DNA from: Bacteroidota bacterium
GTDB lineage: Bacteria; Bacteroidota; Bacteroidia; Flavobacteriales; Flavobacteriaceae
Assembly: GCA_009937085.1 (NCBI GenBank)
Contig: JAACDD010000047.1
Location: 1-13,459, forward strand
Direction: 5' to 3'
DNA: 13,459 nt
Shown here: positions 1 to 6,788 of the stretch, in pieces
Position numbering within the stretch: the stretch's first letter is position 1
Layout of the letters: every line of letters begins with the position of its first letter
The notes under the pieces: model-generated
Seen by the model: only the letters and a program-made list of their open reading frames with translations
Database searches by the model: none
What the model was told of the DNA's origin: nothing
Translations under genes and position numbers: made by a program

Positions 1-1427
1 AAAACAGATTCAATGCTATTGGGAATGTGCGTATCGAGCAAGGCGATAGTTTAGTGCTTACAAGCAAACTGGTTAATTATGATGGAAAAAGCAAACTGGC
101 TGTTGCCAAGGAAAACGTAATAGTTGACAACAAAGAAATGTTGCTCAAAACAGATACGCTCTATTTTGACCGTATTGCTGATAAAGCCTTTTACCCTTCC
201 AACGGAACCGTTTATGACAGTCTGACCACCATAACGAGTACGCGCGGGACGTATATCTCAGAAAGTAAAAAATACCAATTTGAAAATCAGGTGGTTATTA
301 CAAACCCTGACTTTACGTTAACTTCTTCACGATTGGATTTTTATACTGAAAGCAAACATGCGTTTTTCTACGGTAAGACAGTCATTATTGGGAAAGATTA
401 TATAGTACGCTGCAAACAAGGGTTTTACGATACCGAACGCAAATCAGGTTATTTCAAAAAAGAGGCATCTGTTGATTACGATAATCGGAATATGCTGGGA
501 GACAGCATCTATTTTGACGATGCAAAACAATATGCTGCAGCCACACAAAACATCCGCATCACAGACACCATCAACAATACTTTTTTGACTGGAAATTACG
601 GTCAAATTTTTAAGGCGAAAGATTCCGCAATGGTTACCCACAGGGCAGTAGCCATAAATTTAGTAGAACAAGACTCGTTATTTATTCACGCTGATACGCT
701 CATAGCAACAGGTCCGCCAGAGGAACGTATTCTTCGAGGATTCCACGACGTACGTATTTTTAAAGAAGACCTAAGCGGAAAAACCGACTCCATTCATTTC
801 AATCAGAAAAGTGGACGTGCCAAGCTCATAAGAAACCCGATGAGCGACAAAGAGTTGCAATTTTTAACGCCACAAGAAATCGCAGACAGAAACCCAATTT
901 TATGGACTGAAAAAAGTCAAATGACAGGCGATGAAATACATTTGACCATTGACATGGAAAAGGAAGTTTTGGACTCGCTTTTGATTTACAATAATGCATT
1001 TATAATTGAGCAAGACACAATCGATGAGGCTAATTTTAATCAAATTAAAGGACTGCAATTAAGAGGGAAATTTAAAGGACGAAGTTTAGAAACGGTAGAT
1101 GTAATTCAAAATACCGAAATGGTTTACTACCTGTATGACGACGAAACCCTAGACCTTGTGGGAATTGACAAAGCCATTTGCAGTGCACTCCGACTGACCT
1201 TTGAAGAAAGTGCCATAGACAAGGTCACCTTTTTCACTAACCCCGACGGGATTGTGTATCCACCAGATGAAATTCCTGCAAACGCGCGTCAATTATTAGG
1301 GTTTTCATGGCGAGAAGATGAACGAATCAATAAAAAAGAAGATCTTTTTCACGGAATAGATCTGGAGCAATTCACCATTCAGGTAACGCCTGAATTACAA
1401 GAACTTTTACCGGAAAAAAAACAATAA
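1..1427 (+). CDS. OstA/LptA-like periplasmic repeat protein, 5' end outside window
   Basis: The reading frame is open from the first full codon at position 3 to TAA at 1425-1427, so the start and any signal peptide lie upstream. A GTG at 27 is in frame but is an internal codon: the residues before it (NRFNAIGNV) continue the same fold. The visible ~475 residues consist of repeated units of about 22-25 aa with a pattern like TDTLYFD...NGTV, SRLDFY...GKTV, GDSIYFD...NIRI, ADTLIA...DVRI and TDSIHF. Such regular beta turns are typical of the OstA/LptA jellyroll seen in LptA and the N-terminus of LptD. Family knowledge: these periplasmic domains carry lipopolysaccharide from inner to outer membrane. 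Flavobacteria have long OstA-like proteins of this kind, but whether this one moves LPS is inference. No C-terminal outer membrane barrel is present, so it is not LptD. It sits 4 nt before the aminotransferase gene, so the two are probably cotranscribed. Confidence 0.8.
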   Translation, partial: NRFNAIGNVRIEQGDSLVLTSKLVNYDGKSKLAVAKENVIVDNKEMLLKTDTLYFDRIADKAFYPSNGTVYDSLTTITSTRGTYISESKKYQFENQVVITNPDFTLTSSRLDFYTESKHAFFYGKTVIIGKDYIVRCKQGFYDTERKSGYFKKEASVDYDNRNMLGDSIYFDDAKQYAAATQNIRITDTINNTFLTGNYGQIFKAKDSAMVTHRAVAINLVEQDSLFIHADTLIATGPPEERILRGFHDVRIFKEDLSGKTDSIHFNQKSGRAKLIRNPMSDKELQFLTPQEIADRNPILWTEKSQMTGDEIHLTIDMEKEVLDSLLIYNNAFIIEQDTIDEANFNQIKGLQLRGKFKGRSLETVDVIQNTEMVYYLYDDETLDLVGIDKAICSALRLTFEESAIDKVTFFTNPDGIVYPPDEIPANARQLLGFSWREDERINKKEDLFHGIDLEQFTIQVTPELQELLPEKKQ

Positions 1428-1431
1428 AGGA

Positions 1432-2622
1432 ATGCAAAAATTAGCGTCTTTATTTGAAAAATATCATGCACAAACAACGCCTTACCCAATGGGTTTGGAG
1501 ATTGTTCGTGCCAAGGGCTGCTATTTGTACGACCAAAATAACAAACGCTATTTAGACTTAGTTGCAGGGGTGTCTGCATGTAGTTTGGGACATAGGCATC
1601 CAAAAGTAGTACGTGCCATAAAAAGACAATTAAGAAAGTATTTGCATGTCATGGTGTATGGTGAATTTGTACAAAAAGAGCCTGTACTATTGACAAAATT
1701 ACTCGCTGACAACCTTCCCACCCCACTAGACACCACCTATCTAACCAATTCGGGGACAGAAGCCATCGAAGGTGCATTAAAGTTAGCCAAACGCGTAACG
1801 GGACGTGCCGAAATTATCGCTGCTAAAAATGCATATCATGGAAACACCATGGGGGCCATGAGCGTTATGGGCTACGAGGAAAGAAAAAGTGCATACCGCC
1901 CATTAATTCCAGGGACTACGTTTATTGATTTTAATGATGTCGACGCTATTGATCGCATTACAACAAAAACTGCTGCCATCATTTTGGAAACCATTCAAGG
2001 GGGTGCAGGGTTTATTGAGCCTGAAAATGGTTATCTAAAACAAATTAAAAAACGCTGTGAAAAGGTTGGAGCATTGCTGATTTTAGATGAAATTCAGCCC
2101 GGAATGGGGAGAACTGGCAAACTATTTGCTTTTATGGACCACGATATGGTTCCCGATATTTTGGTTACCGGTAAGGGCTTAGGTGGTGGCCTTCCGGTGG
2201 GTGCGTTTATTGCAGCACAGCACCACATGGCGCAGCTCAAAGAAGCGCCTACGTTAGGTCATATTACCACTTTTGGAGGAAATCCTGTTATTGCAGCAGC
2301 CTGTAGAGCAACGCTATCCACTATTTTAAGCAGTAATTTAATGGCGGAAACCCTAGAAAAAGAACACCTTTTTCGCGAACTACTCATCCACAGTAAAATA
2401 AAAAAAATAAGAGGAAAAGGGTTGATGTTAGCGCTAATTATGGATACGCCCAAATGCGCACAAGACCTTGTAAAAGAGTCACTTAACAATGGAGTTTTGT
2501 TGTTTTTTTTATTGTTTGAACCCAAAGCAGTGCGTATCTCTCCCCCGCTTACGATTACCAAAAAACAAATAAAATACGCCTGTAAAAAAATCCTAGAAGT
2601 TCTCGATAGTTTAGACTGTTAA
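1432..2622 (+). CDS. class III PLP-dependent aminotransferase (acetylornithine/GABA aminotransferase-like)
   Basis: The 396-residue protein is a fold type I, class III aminotransferase of the usual length. Visible landmarks are the phosphate-binding NSGTEA at 106-111, the ring-stacking AYHGNT at 134-139, LDE with PLP-contacting D219 at 218-220, the Schiff-base lysine K248 in TGKGLGGGLP, and the substrate-carboxylate arginine R368 in AVRISPP. Enzymes of this class move an omega- or alpha-amino group from substrates such as N-acetylornithine, ornithine, 4-aminobutyrate or lysine to 2-oxoglutarate; the sequence alone does not decide the substrate. The ATG at 1432 has AAAGG just upstream and follows the OstA-like stop by 4 nt, so the gene is probably read from that promoter. 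No arginine biosynthesis genes are nearby, which argues against calling it argD. A T8 tract at 2503-2510 encodes part of LLFFLLFE and does not break the frame. Confidence 0.9.
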   Translation: MQKLASLFEKYHAQTTPYPMGLEIVRAKGCYLYDQNNKRYLDLVAGVSACSLGHRHPKVVRAIKRQLRKYLHVMVYGEFVQKEPVLLTKLLADNLPTPLDTTYLTNSGTEAIEGALKLAKRVTGRAEIIAAKNAYHGNTMGAMSVMGYEERKSAYRPLIPGTTFIDFNDVDAIDRITTKTAAIILETIQGGAGFIEPENGYLKQIKKRCEKVGALLILDEIQPGMGRTGKLFAFMDHDMVPDILVTGKGLGGGLPVGAFIAAQHHMAQLKEAPTLGHITTFGGNPVIAAACRATLSTILSSNLMAETLEKEHLFRELLIHSKIKKIRGKGLMLALIMDTPKCAQDLVKESLNNGVLLFFLLFEPKAVRISPPLTITKKQIKYACKKILEVLDSLDC

Positions 2623-2662
2623 TTACTTTGTTGAAAATTGTGCGTATTAAGTAACGCTTAAA

Positions 2663-2684
2663 ATAAATCTATGTGTAGATTTAT
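2663..2684 (+). other. AT-rich inverted repeat in the leader of the TPR gene
   Basis: ATAAATCT (2663-2670) and AGATTTAT (2677-2684) are perfect 8-bp arms around a 6-nt loop, ending 15 nt before the ATG at 2700. The 77-nt gap 2623-2699 contains no clear TAnnTTTG box. The hairpin has no following T run, so a simple terminator for the aminotransferase is unlikely. It may be a leader structure or operator, or chance in AT-rich DNA. Confidence 0.4.
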
Positions 2685-2699
2685 ATTATAGAACTGATT

Positions 2700-4085
2700 A
2701 TGGATTTTCAATTTGGTGATTTTTCTGAACAAGCCGTTTCTCGTTTTGAGCTCATGCTAAAAACAAACGAAATTCAGTTCTTCGATGCGACAGAATTTGA
2801 GCAAATTGGTCAATATTATATTGACATGGCAAATTTAAGTATGGCTAAAAAAGCCATTGAAGTTGGATTAAGTCAGCATCCAGAATCCACCGAGCTTACA
2901 CTCCTACTTGTAGAATATTACATTCTTACCAATACTTACGACGAAGCAAGATTATTACTAGACAATCTATTGTCACTGGAGCCATTTAATGAATATGCCT
3001 ATCAGCATTTGGCTGTAATTCAGTCCAAGTCGAACCACCACCAAGAAGCTATTGAAAGCTTAAAAAAAGGACTGTCACTTAGTAGTTTTAAGTATGAATT
3101 TCATTCGCTTTTGGCAATGGAATACCTCCACCTTGATGAGTATTTTATGGCGAAAGAATATTTCATCAAATGCTTAGAGGAAGAAGTAACAGACAACCAT
3201 TCGTTATACAACATCATCTACTGCTATGAGTCATTAAAAGACACTGATGGAGCTATAAGCTACATGAACGAATTTTTAAACAAAGACCCCTATAACGAGG
3301 TGGCTTGGCATCAACTGGGAAGACAATATTTGGTGAAAAAAATGTACGAACAAGCCATTACGGCTTTTGACTTTGCCATTATTTGCGATGATCGTTTTAT
3401 TGGTGCATATCTTGAATTAGGGAAAGCGTTGGAACACCTAGGAAGGTTTAACGAAGCCATAAATCATTACGAAGTTACCTTGACAATCGACGATCCTACT
3501 GCCTTTGCATTGTTGCGCATTGGCGAGTGTCATCTGAAATTGGGCAATGAAGTTTTGGGTGTTAAGTTTATCAAAAAAGCCATACACGAAGATCCGTTAT
3601 TAGACAAAGCTTGGCTTTCGCTTTGTGAGTTTTATATGCGTAAAAATGCATATGCCAAGGTGCTACATTACGTGAAAAAAGCAGTTAAAATTGACAACAC
3701 GCAGCTACATTATTGGAAATTTTATGCACAAGCTAACAAAGCATTAGGCTTTTTAGAAGAAGCTAATTTAGCATACGAGCGTTTGGTGAATTTGGGCAAT
3801 TACGAGGTGAAAACTTGGCTAGACTGGACACAAGTTTTACTTCAAATGCAAGAATACGATAGTGGAATAAAGGCATTGCGTCAGGGCATCGAATTTCACC
3901 CTGAAAACAGTCAATTACACTACATGCTGGCAGGATTTTACATGATGCAAGCTAAAGCAAGTGAAGCATCGTTTTTTTTGAAAAACGCTTATTCTATCAA
4001 TCCAAATGACTTGGATGTTTTCTACGAAACCTTCCCTCCCGCAAAAACCGCGCACTTGGTAAAAGATACATTATCGCAGTCGTAG
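2700..4085 (+). CDS. TPR solenoid protein of unknown partner
   Basis: The 461-residue protein is made almost wholly of tetratricopeptide repeats: about 12 consecutive 34-residue units from residue ~30 to ~437. They carry the usual small/aromatic pattern (for example AYQHLAVIQ, AWHQLGRQYL, AYLELGKALEHLGRFNEAI). There is no signal peptide and no hydrophobic segment; the protein starts MDFQFGDF and should be cytoplasmic, with acidic and aromatic surfaces. TPR arrays are protein-binding scaffolds, and no enzyme domain is present, so the function cannot be named. The ATG at 2700 is the first in-frame start after the aminotransferase stop. The gene lies 77 nt after the aminotransferase and 55 nt before two DUF368 membrane genes. 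A role as a cytosolic partner of envelope functions is possible, but only context supports it. A T8 run at 3972-3979 lies near the 3' end, in frame. Confidence 0.85.
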   Translation: MDFQFGDFSEQAVSRFELMLKTNEIQFFDATEFEQIGQYYIDMANLSMAKKAIEVGLSQHPESTELTLLLVEYYILTNTYDEARLLLDNLLSLEPFNEYAYQHLAVIQSKSNHHQEAIESLKKGLSLSSFKYEFHSLLAMEYLHLDEYFMAKEYFIKCLEEEVTDNHSLYNIIYCYESLKDTDGAISYMNEFLNKDPYNEVAWHQLGRQYLVKKMYEQAITAFDFAIICDDRFIGAYLELGKALEHLGRFNEAINHYEVTLTIDDPTAFALLRIGECHLKLGNEVLGVKFIKKAIHEDPLLDKAWLSLCEFYMRKNAYAKVLHYVKKAVKIDNTQLHYWKFYAQANKALGFLEEANLAYERLVNLGNYEVKTWLDWTQVLLQMQEYDSGIKALRQGIEFHPENSQLHYMLAGFYMMQAKASEASFFLKNAYSINPNDLDVFYETFPPAKTAHLVKDTLSQS

Positions 4086-4140
4086 TATGTTCGTGGCTAT
4101 TGTGTAGTTTTACATTTCTTAATTACGAAGTCGATCTGCA

Positions 4141-5085
4141 ATGAAAAATGCGTACAAACAACATTTTATAACGTACATCAAAGGCATGACCATGGGTGCA
4201 GCCGATGTAGTTCCTGGCGTTTCGGGTGGTACGATTGCACTAATTACGCATATTTATGAGCGTCTTATAAATGCGATCGACAATGTTTCACTTTCGCTTG
4301 TACTGCAACTTTTTTCTGCCGAGCGCAAGAAGGCGTGGGACGCATTAGACGGCAGTTTTTTGCTCGCTCTAGCGCTTGGAATTGGCACAAGTATTTTGCT
4401 TGTCACAGGCGGTATTTCATGGCTTCTTACACACTACCCCATTCCGCTTTGGGCGTTCTTTTTTGGACTTATTTTAGGTAGTGCTTTTGTGTTAAAAAAT
4501 GCCGTTTCCCACTGGAATATTGTTTCAATATTGATACTATTACTAGGGGGATGTGTTGCTTTTGGTATTGGGTTAGTTTCTCCAAGTGAGGGATCTGAAA
4601 GTTTAATCTACCTGTTTTTTTGTGGTTTATTAGTGGTAATTGCCATGATACTACCTGGAATTTCAGGGGCATTTATTCTTGTTTTGTTGGGCGCTTATGG
4701 TACTGCTTTGGAAGCGGTTGCGCAAATCAAGGCATTTCAAACTGAAGGGTTTATTGTCTTTGCCGTTATGGCTAGTGGCGGATTGGTGGGGTTAAAAGTT
4801 TTTGCAAAGCTTCTACGTTGGCTATTCACACAATACAAAAACGCCGTTTTTGCAGTAATGACAGGCTTTCTATTGGGCTCTTTGTATAAAGTTTGGCCAT
4901 GGAAAGAAGTAACACAATACTATACAAATAGCAGCGGAGAACGCGAGCCTTTAACAGCTATTTCTGTCATGCCAGATATCCTAAATTCAGATGCGCAAGT
5001 AACCCTTGCAATTACAGCTTTTCTCCTTGGTTTGATTTTGTTGTTTTTGTTGGAGCGTTTAAGTAAAAATAAATCTGATGCATAA
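4141..5085 (+). CDS. DUF368 membrane protein, PopT-type polyprenyl-phosphate transporter (copy 1)
   Basis: The 314-residue protein is very hydrophobic, with about nine membrane segments (roughly 73-96, 101-121, 126-146, 154-171, 173-195, 203-223, 235-252, 287-305, plus an N-terminal re-entrant stretch). The DUF368 signature is clear: PGVSGGT at 25-31 in the first half and PGISG at 172-176 in the second, giving an internal two-fold arrangement. The loop SPSE (147-150) and GFLLGS (242-247) are also shared with the next gene. Family knowledge: DUF368 proteins (PopT) have been reported to return undecaprenyl phosphate across the cytoplasmic membrane, recycling the lipid carrier of peptidoglycan and glycan synthesis. 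That this copy does so is inferred. The ATG at 4141 is the natural start (KNAYKQ). It overlaps the following paralogue by 8 nt, so the two are cotranscribed. A weak TACATTTC at 4111-4118 is the best promoter-like sequence upstream, but has no good -33 partner. Confidence 0.88.
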   Translation: MKNAYKQHFITYIKGMTMGAADVVPGVSGGTIALITHIYERLINAIDNVSLSLVLQLFSAERKKAWDALDGSFLLALALGIGTSILLVTGGISWLLTHYPIPLWAFFFGLILGSAFVLKNAVSHWNIVSILILLLGGCVAFGIGLVSPSEGSESLIYLFFCGLLVVIAMILPGISGAFILVLLGAYGTALEAVAQIKAFQTEGFIVFAVMASGGLVGLKVFAKLLRWLFTQYKNAVFAVMTGFLLGSLYKVWPWKEVTQYYTNSSGEREPLTAISVMPDILNSDAQVTLAITAFLLGLILLFLLERLSKNKSDA

Positions 5086-6004
5086 CCGTTCTTTTTCAGA
5101 TTACGGAATGCTAATACTCAAAGGTATTGCCATGGGTATTGCCAATAAAATTCCTGGCGTTTCGGGTGGTATTGTTGCCGTGGTAACAGGCTTCTACAAA
5201 GAACTTATTTTTTCATTCCAACGACTAAATTTTAAAGCCGTCTATTTGTTATTTCGGGGGCGTTTTCGAACGTTTTGGCAGTACATCAATGGGGCGTTTT
5301 TAGCAACCTTATTGTTGGGGGTAATTCTCAGTTATTTTACACTTTCATTGCTTTTAGATGTTGCATTGAACACATATCCATATCATGTTTGGGCCGTTTT
5401 CTTTGGTTTAGTTTTAGCGTCTGCAATTTTACTTTATCGGGATTACAACGCATGGCAGACTAAAACAATTGTGTGTGCACTTATTGGGCTTGCGGTGGGT
5501 ATTGGGCTTAGTATTTTGTCCCCTTCAGAACAAAATTCGTCTTTATTTTATGTGTTTTTATGCGGAGTTGTCAGCATCGTGGGCATGACACTACCCGGGC
5601 TATCAGGATCTTTTTTACTCATACTTTTAGGAAACTACACCTTCCTTTTGGTTGATGCTGTAAATGGCTTTGGTAGGTGGGTGGTATCTCCTTTTTTCAC
5701 TACAGAACTGGCTTCTCAAGATGCAAATTACGCGCTCATTTTTGGTGTGTTTATGGCGGGATCTTTGGTAGGGATTAGTAGTTTATCAGCGCTGATCCAC
5801 AGAATCCAACAAAAAGCGAATGACGAACTTCAAGTCACACTTATTGGGTTTGTATTTGGATCATTATTTATACTTTGGCCAACAAACCGAGTTGTAGAGT
5901 TGGGCACGTCTATGCCTGAAAAATCCATTTTTTGGATTATTTTTTGGGGTGTTATTGGATTACTAATTGTTTTTGTTTTGGATTATTATGAGCGAAAAAA
6001 ATAA
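5078..6004 (+). CDS. DUF368 membrane protein, PopT-type transporter paralogue (copy 2)
   Basis: The 308-residue protein is a tandem paralogue of the preceding gene. It keeps PGVSGG at 26-31, PGLSG at 173-177, WAVFFGL at 105-111, SPSE at 148-151 and GFVFGS at 257-262, with the same order of membrane segments. It differs where copy 1 has AADVVPG: here it is IANKIPG, so the acidic residue before the first signature loop (D22) becomes asparagine (N23). The second loop is PGLSGS rather than PGISGA. Overall identity is moderate, so the duplication is old rather than recent. The start ATG at 5078 lies inside the 3' end of copy 1 (8-nt overlap), and aroE starts inside its own 3' end, so the three genes should be translationally coupled. 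Likely role: transport of undecaprenyl phosphate or a related polyprenyl phosphate, alone or as a heteromer with copy 1. The subfunction is unknown. Confidence 0.87.
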   Translation: MHNRSFSDYGMLILKGIAMGIANKIPGVSGGIVAVVTGFYKELIFSFQRLNFKAVYLLFRGRFRTFWQYINGAFLATLLLGVILSYFTLSLLLDVALNTYPYHVWAVFFGLVLASAILLYRDYNAWQTKTIVCALIGLAVGIGLSILSPSEQNSSLFYVFLCGVVSIVGMTLPGLSGSFLLILLGNYTFLLVDAVNGFGRWVVSPFFTTELASQDANYALIFGVFMAGSLVGISSLSALIHRIQQKANDELQVTLIGFVFGSLFILWPTNRVVELGTSMPEKSIFWIIFWGVIGLLIVFVLDYYERKK

Positions 6005-6734
6005 ACAGCGTTTTGGACTGTTAGGGCGAGATATAGATTACTCTTTTTCAAGAGCATATTTTACCGAAAAATTTGAACGTGAAAAACTACTGCATTGCAG
6101 TTACGGAAATTTTGATTTGCCCAATCTTGACAACTTTAAAGAAACACTCCAAACGCCACATTTACAGGGTATAAATGTGACCATTCCATACAAACAAGAG
6201 GTCATGCCGTTTTTAGATGATTTAGACGAGGTTTCAAAAGCAATTGGGGCTGTGAACACAATTGTTTTTGAGGAAGATGGAACTACAAAAGGATACAACA
6301 CCGACTATATTGGTTTTGGCAAAAGCATTGAGCCACTGCTTCACGATGACATCAAAAATGCACTGATTTTAGGCACAGGAGGTGCTTCAAAGGCTATCGT
6401 ATATGCACTGCATCAGATGGGAATTAACACACAACATGTCTCACGAAAAAGCACAGCAACTAGTTTAGGGTACCAAGAGCTAACCGCGGCTATCATCGAC
6501 ACACATAAGCTAATTGTAAACTGCACTCCTCTGGGTACGTTTCCAAAAGTTGAAGAGAAACCAGATATAGACTACAGCTTACTTACAGCAAAACACGTAT
6601 TATTCGATTTGATTTACAATCCTACGGAAACTGCTTTTATGAAGGCTGGAGCGTCATACGGTGCTTCAGTTTCCAATGGACAGCGCATGCTCGTAGGCCA
6701 AGCAGAGGCTTCTTGGGAATTATGGAACCGTTAA
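5988..6734 (+). CDS. aroE: shikimate dehydrogenase (NADP+)
   Basis: AroE reduces 3-dehydroshikimate to shikimate with NADPH, the fourth step of the chorismate pathway. The protein has 248 residues when started at ATG 5988 (MSEKNKQRFG); an in-frame TTG at 5967 would add seven hydrophobic residues before the conserved GLLG strand and is rejected. Visible residues are the shikimate-binding S19 and S21 in DYSFSR, catalytic lysine K69 in NVTIPYK, catalytic aspartate D106 in NTDYIGF, and the dinucleotide loop GTGGASKA at 129-136. NCTPLGT and the late GQRMLVGQAE helix are also typical. The protein is short (E. coli AroE has about 272 residues), a common form in flavobacteria. The start overlaps the DUF368 copy 2 stop by 17 nt, so it is in the same transcript. 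No other aromatic biosynthesis gene is in the window. Confidence 0.95.
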   Translation: MSEKNKQRFGLLGRDIDYSFSRAYFTEKFEREKLLHCSYGNFDLPNLDNFKETLQTPHLQGINVTIPYKQEVMPFLDDLDEVSKAIGAVNTIVFEEDGTTKGYNTDYIGFGKSIEPLLHDDIKNALILGTGGASKAIVYALHQMGINTQHVSRKSTATSLGYQELTAAIIDTHKLIVNCTPLGTFPKVEEKPDIDYSLLTAKHVLFDLIYNPTETAFMKAGASYGASVSNGQRMLVGQAEASWELWNR

Positions 6735-6738
6735 TTTT

Positions 6739-6769
6739 TTTGACCCCTATACTATAAATTGTATATTCG
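6739..6769 (+). promoter_or_regulatory. putative Bacteroidota-type promoter for the DUF349 gene
   Basis: TTTG at 6739-6742 and TATATTCG at 6762-6769 are 19 nt apart, matching the Bacteroidota pattern TTTG / about 19-21 nt / TAnnTTTG with one mismatch (C for T in the -7 box). Transcription would start near 6774-6776, just before the gene. A small inverted repeat, TATAC (6748-6752) and GTATA (6761-6765), lies in the spacer. Confidence 0.5.
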
Positions 6770-6770
6770 A

Positions 6771-6788
6771 CATGATTTTAAAATCATG
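6771..6788. promoter_or_regulatory. perfect 18-bp palindrome over the start codon of the DUF349 gene
   Basis: CATGATTTTAAAATCATG is a perfect 9+9 palindrome. Its last three bases are the ATG at 6786, and it begins 1 nt after the putative -7 box. It could be an operator covering the transcription start, or a 5' mRNA hairpin hiding the start codon. The sequence is seen directly; the function is inferred. Confidence 0.55.

Noticed and set aside
4090..4118. TTCG ... TACATTTC as a promoter for the DUF368 genes
   Set aside because: Both boxes have mismatches, so it is mentioned under the gene but not called.
5967..5987. TTG start extending aroE by seven residues
   Set aside because: The added residues are the out-of-frame shadow of the DUF368 C-terminus, and the family begins near the ATG at 5988.
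6759..6785. TTG start extending the DUF349 protein by nine residues
   Set aside because: It lies inside the putative promoter and palindrome; ATG at 6786 or 6792 is more likely.
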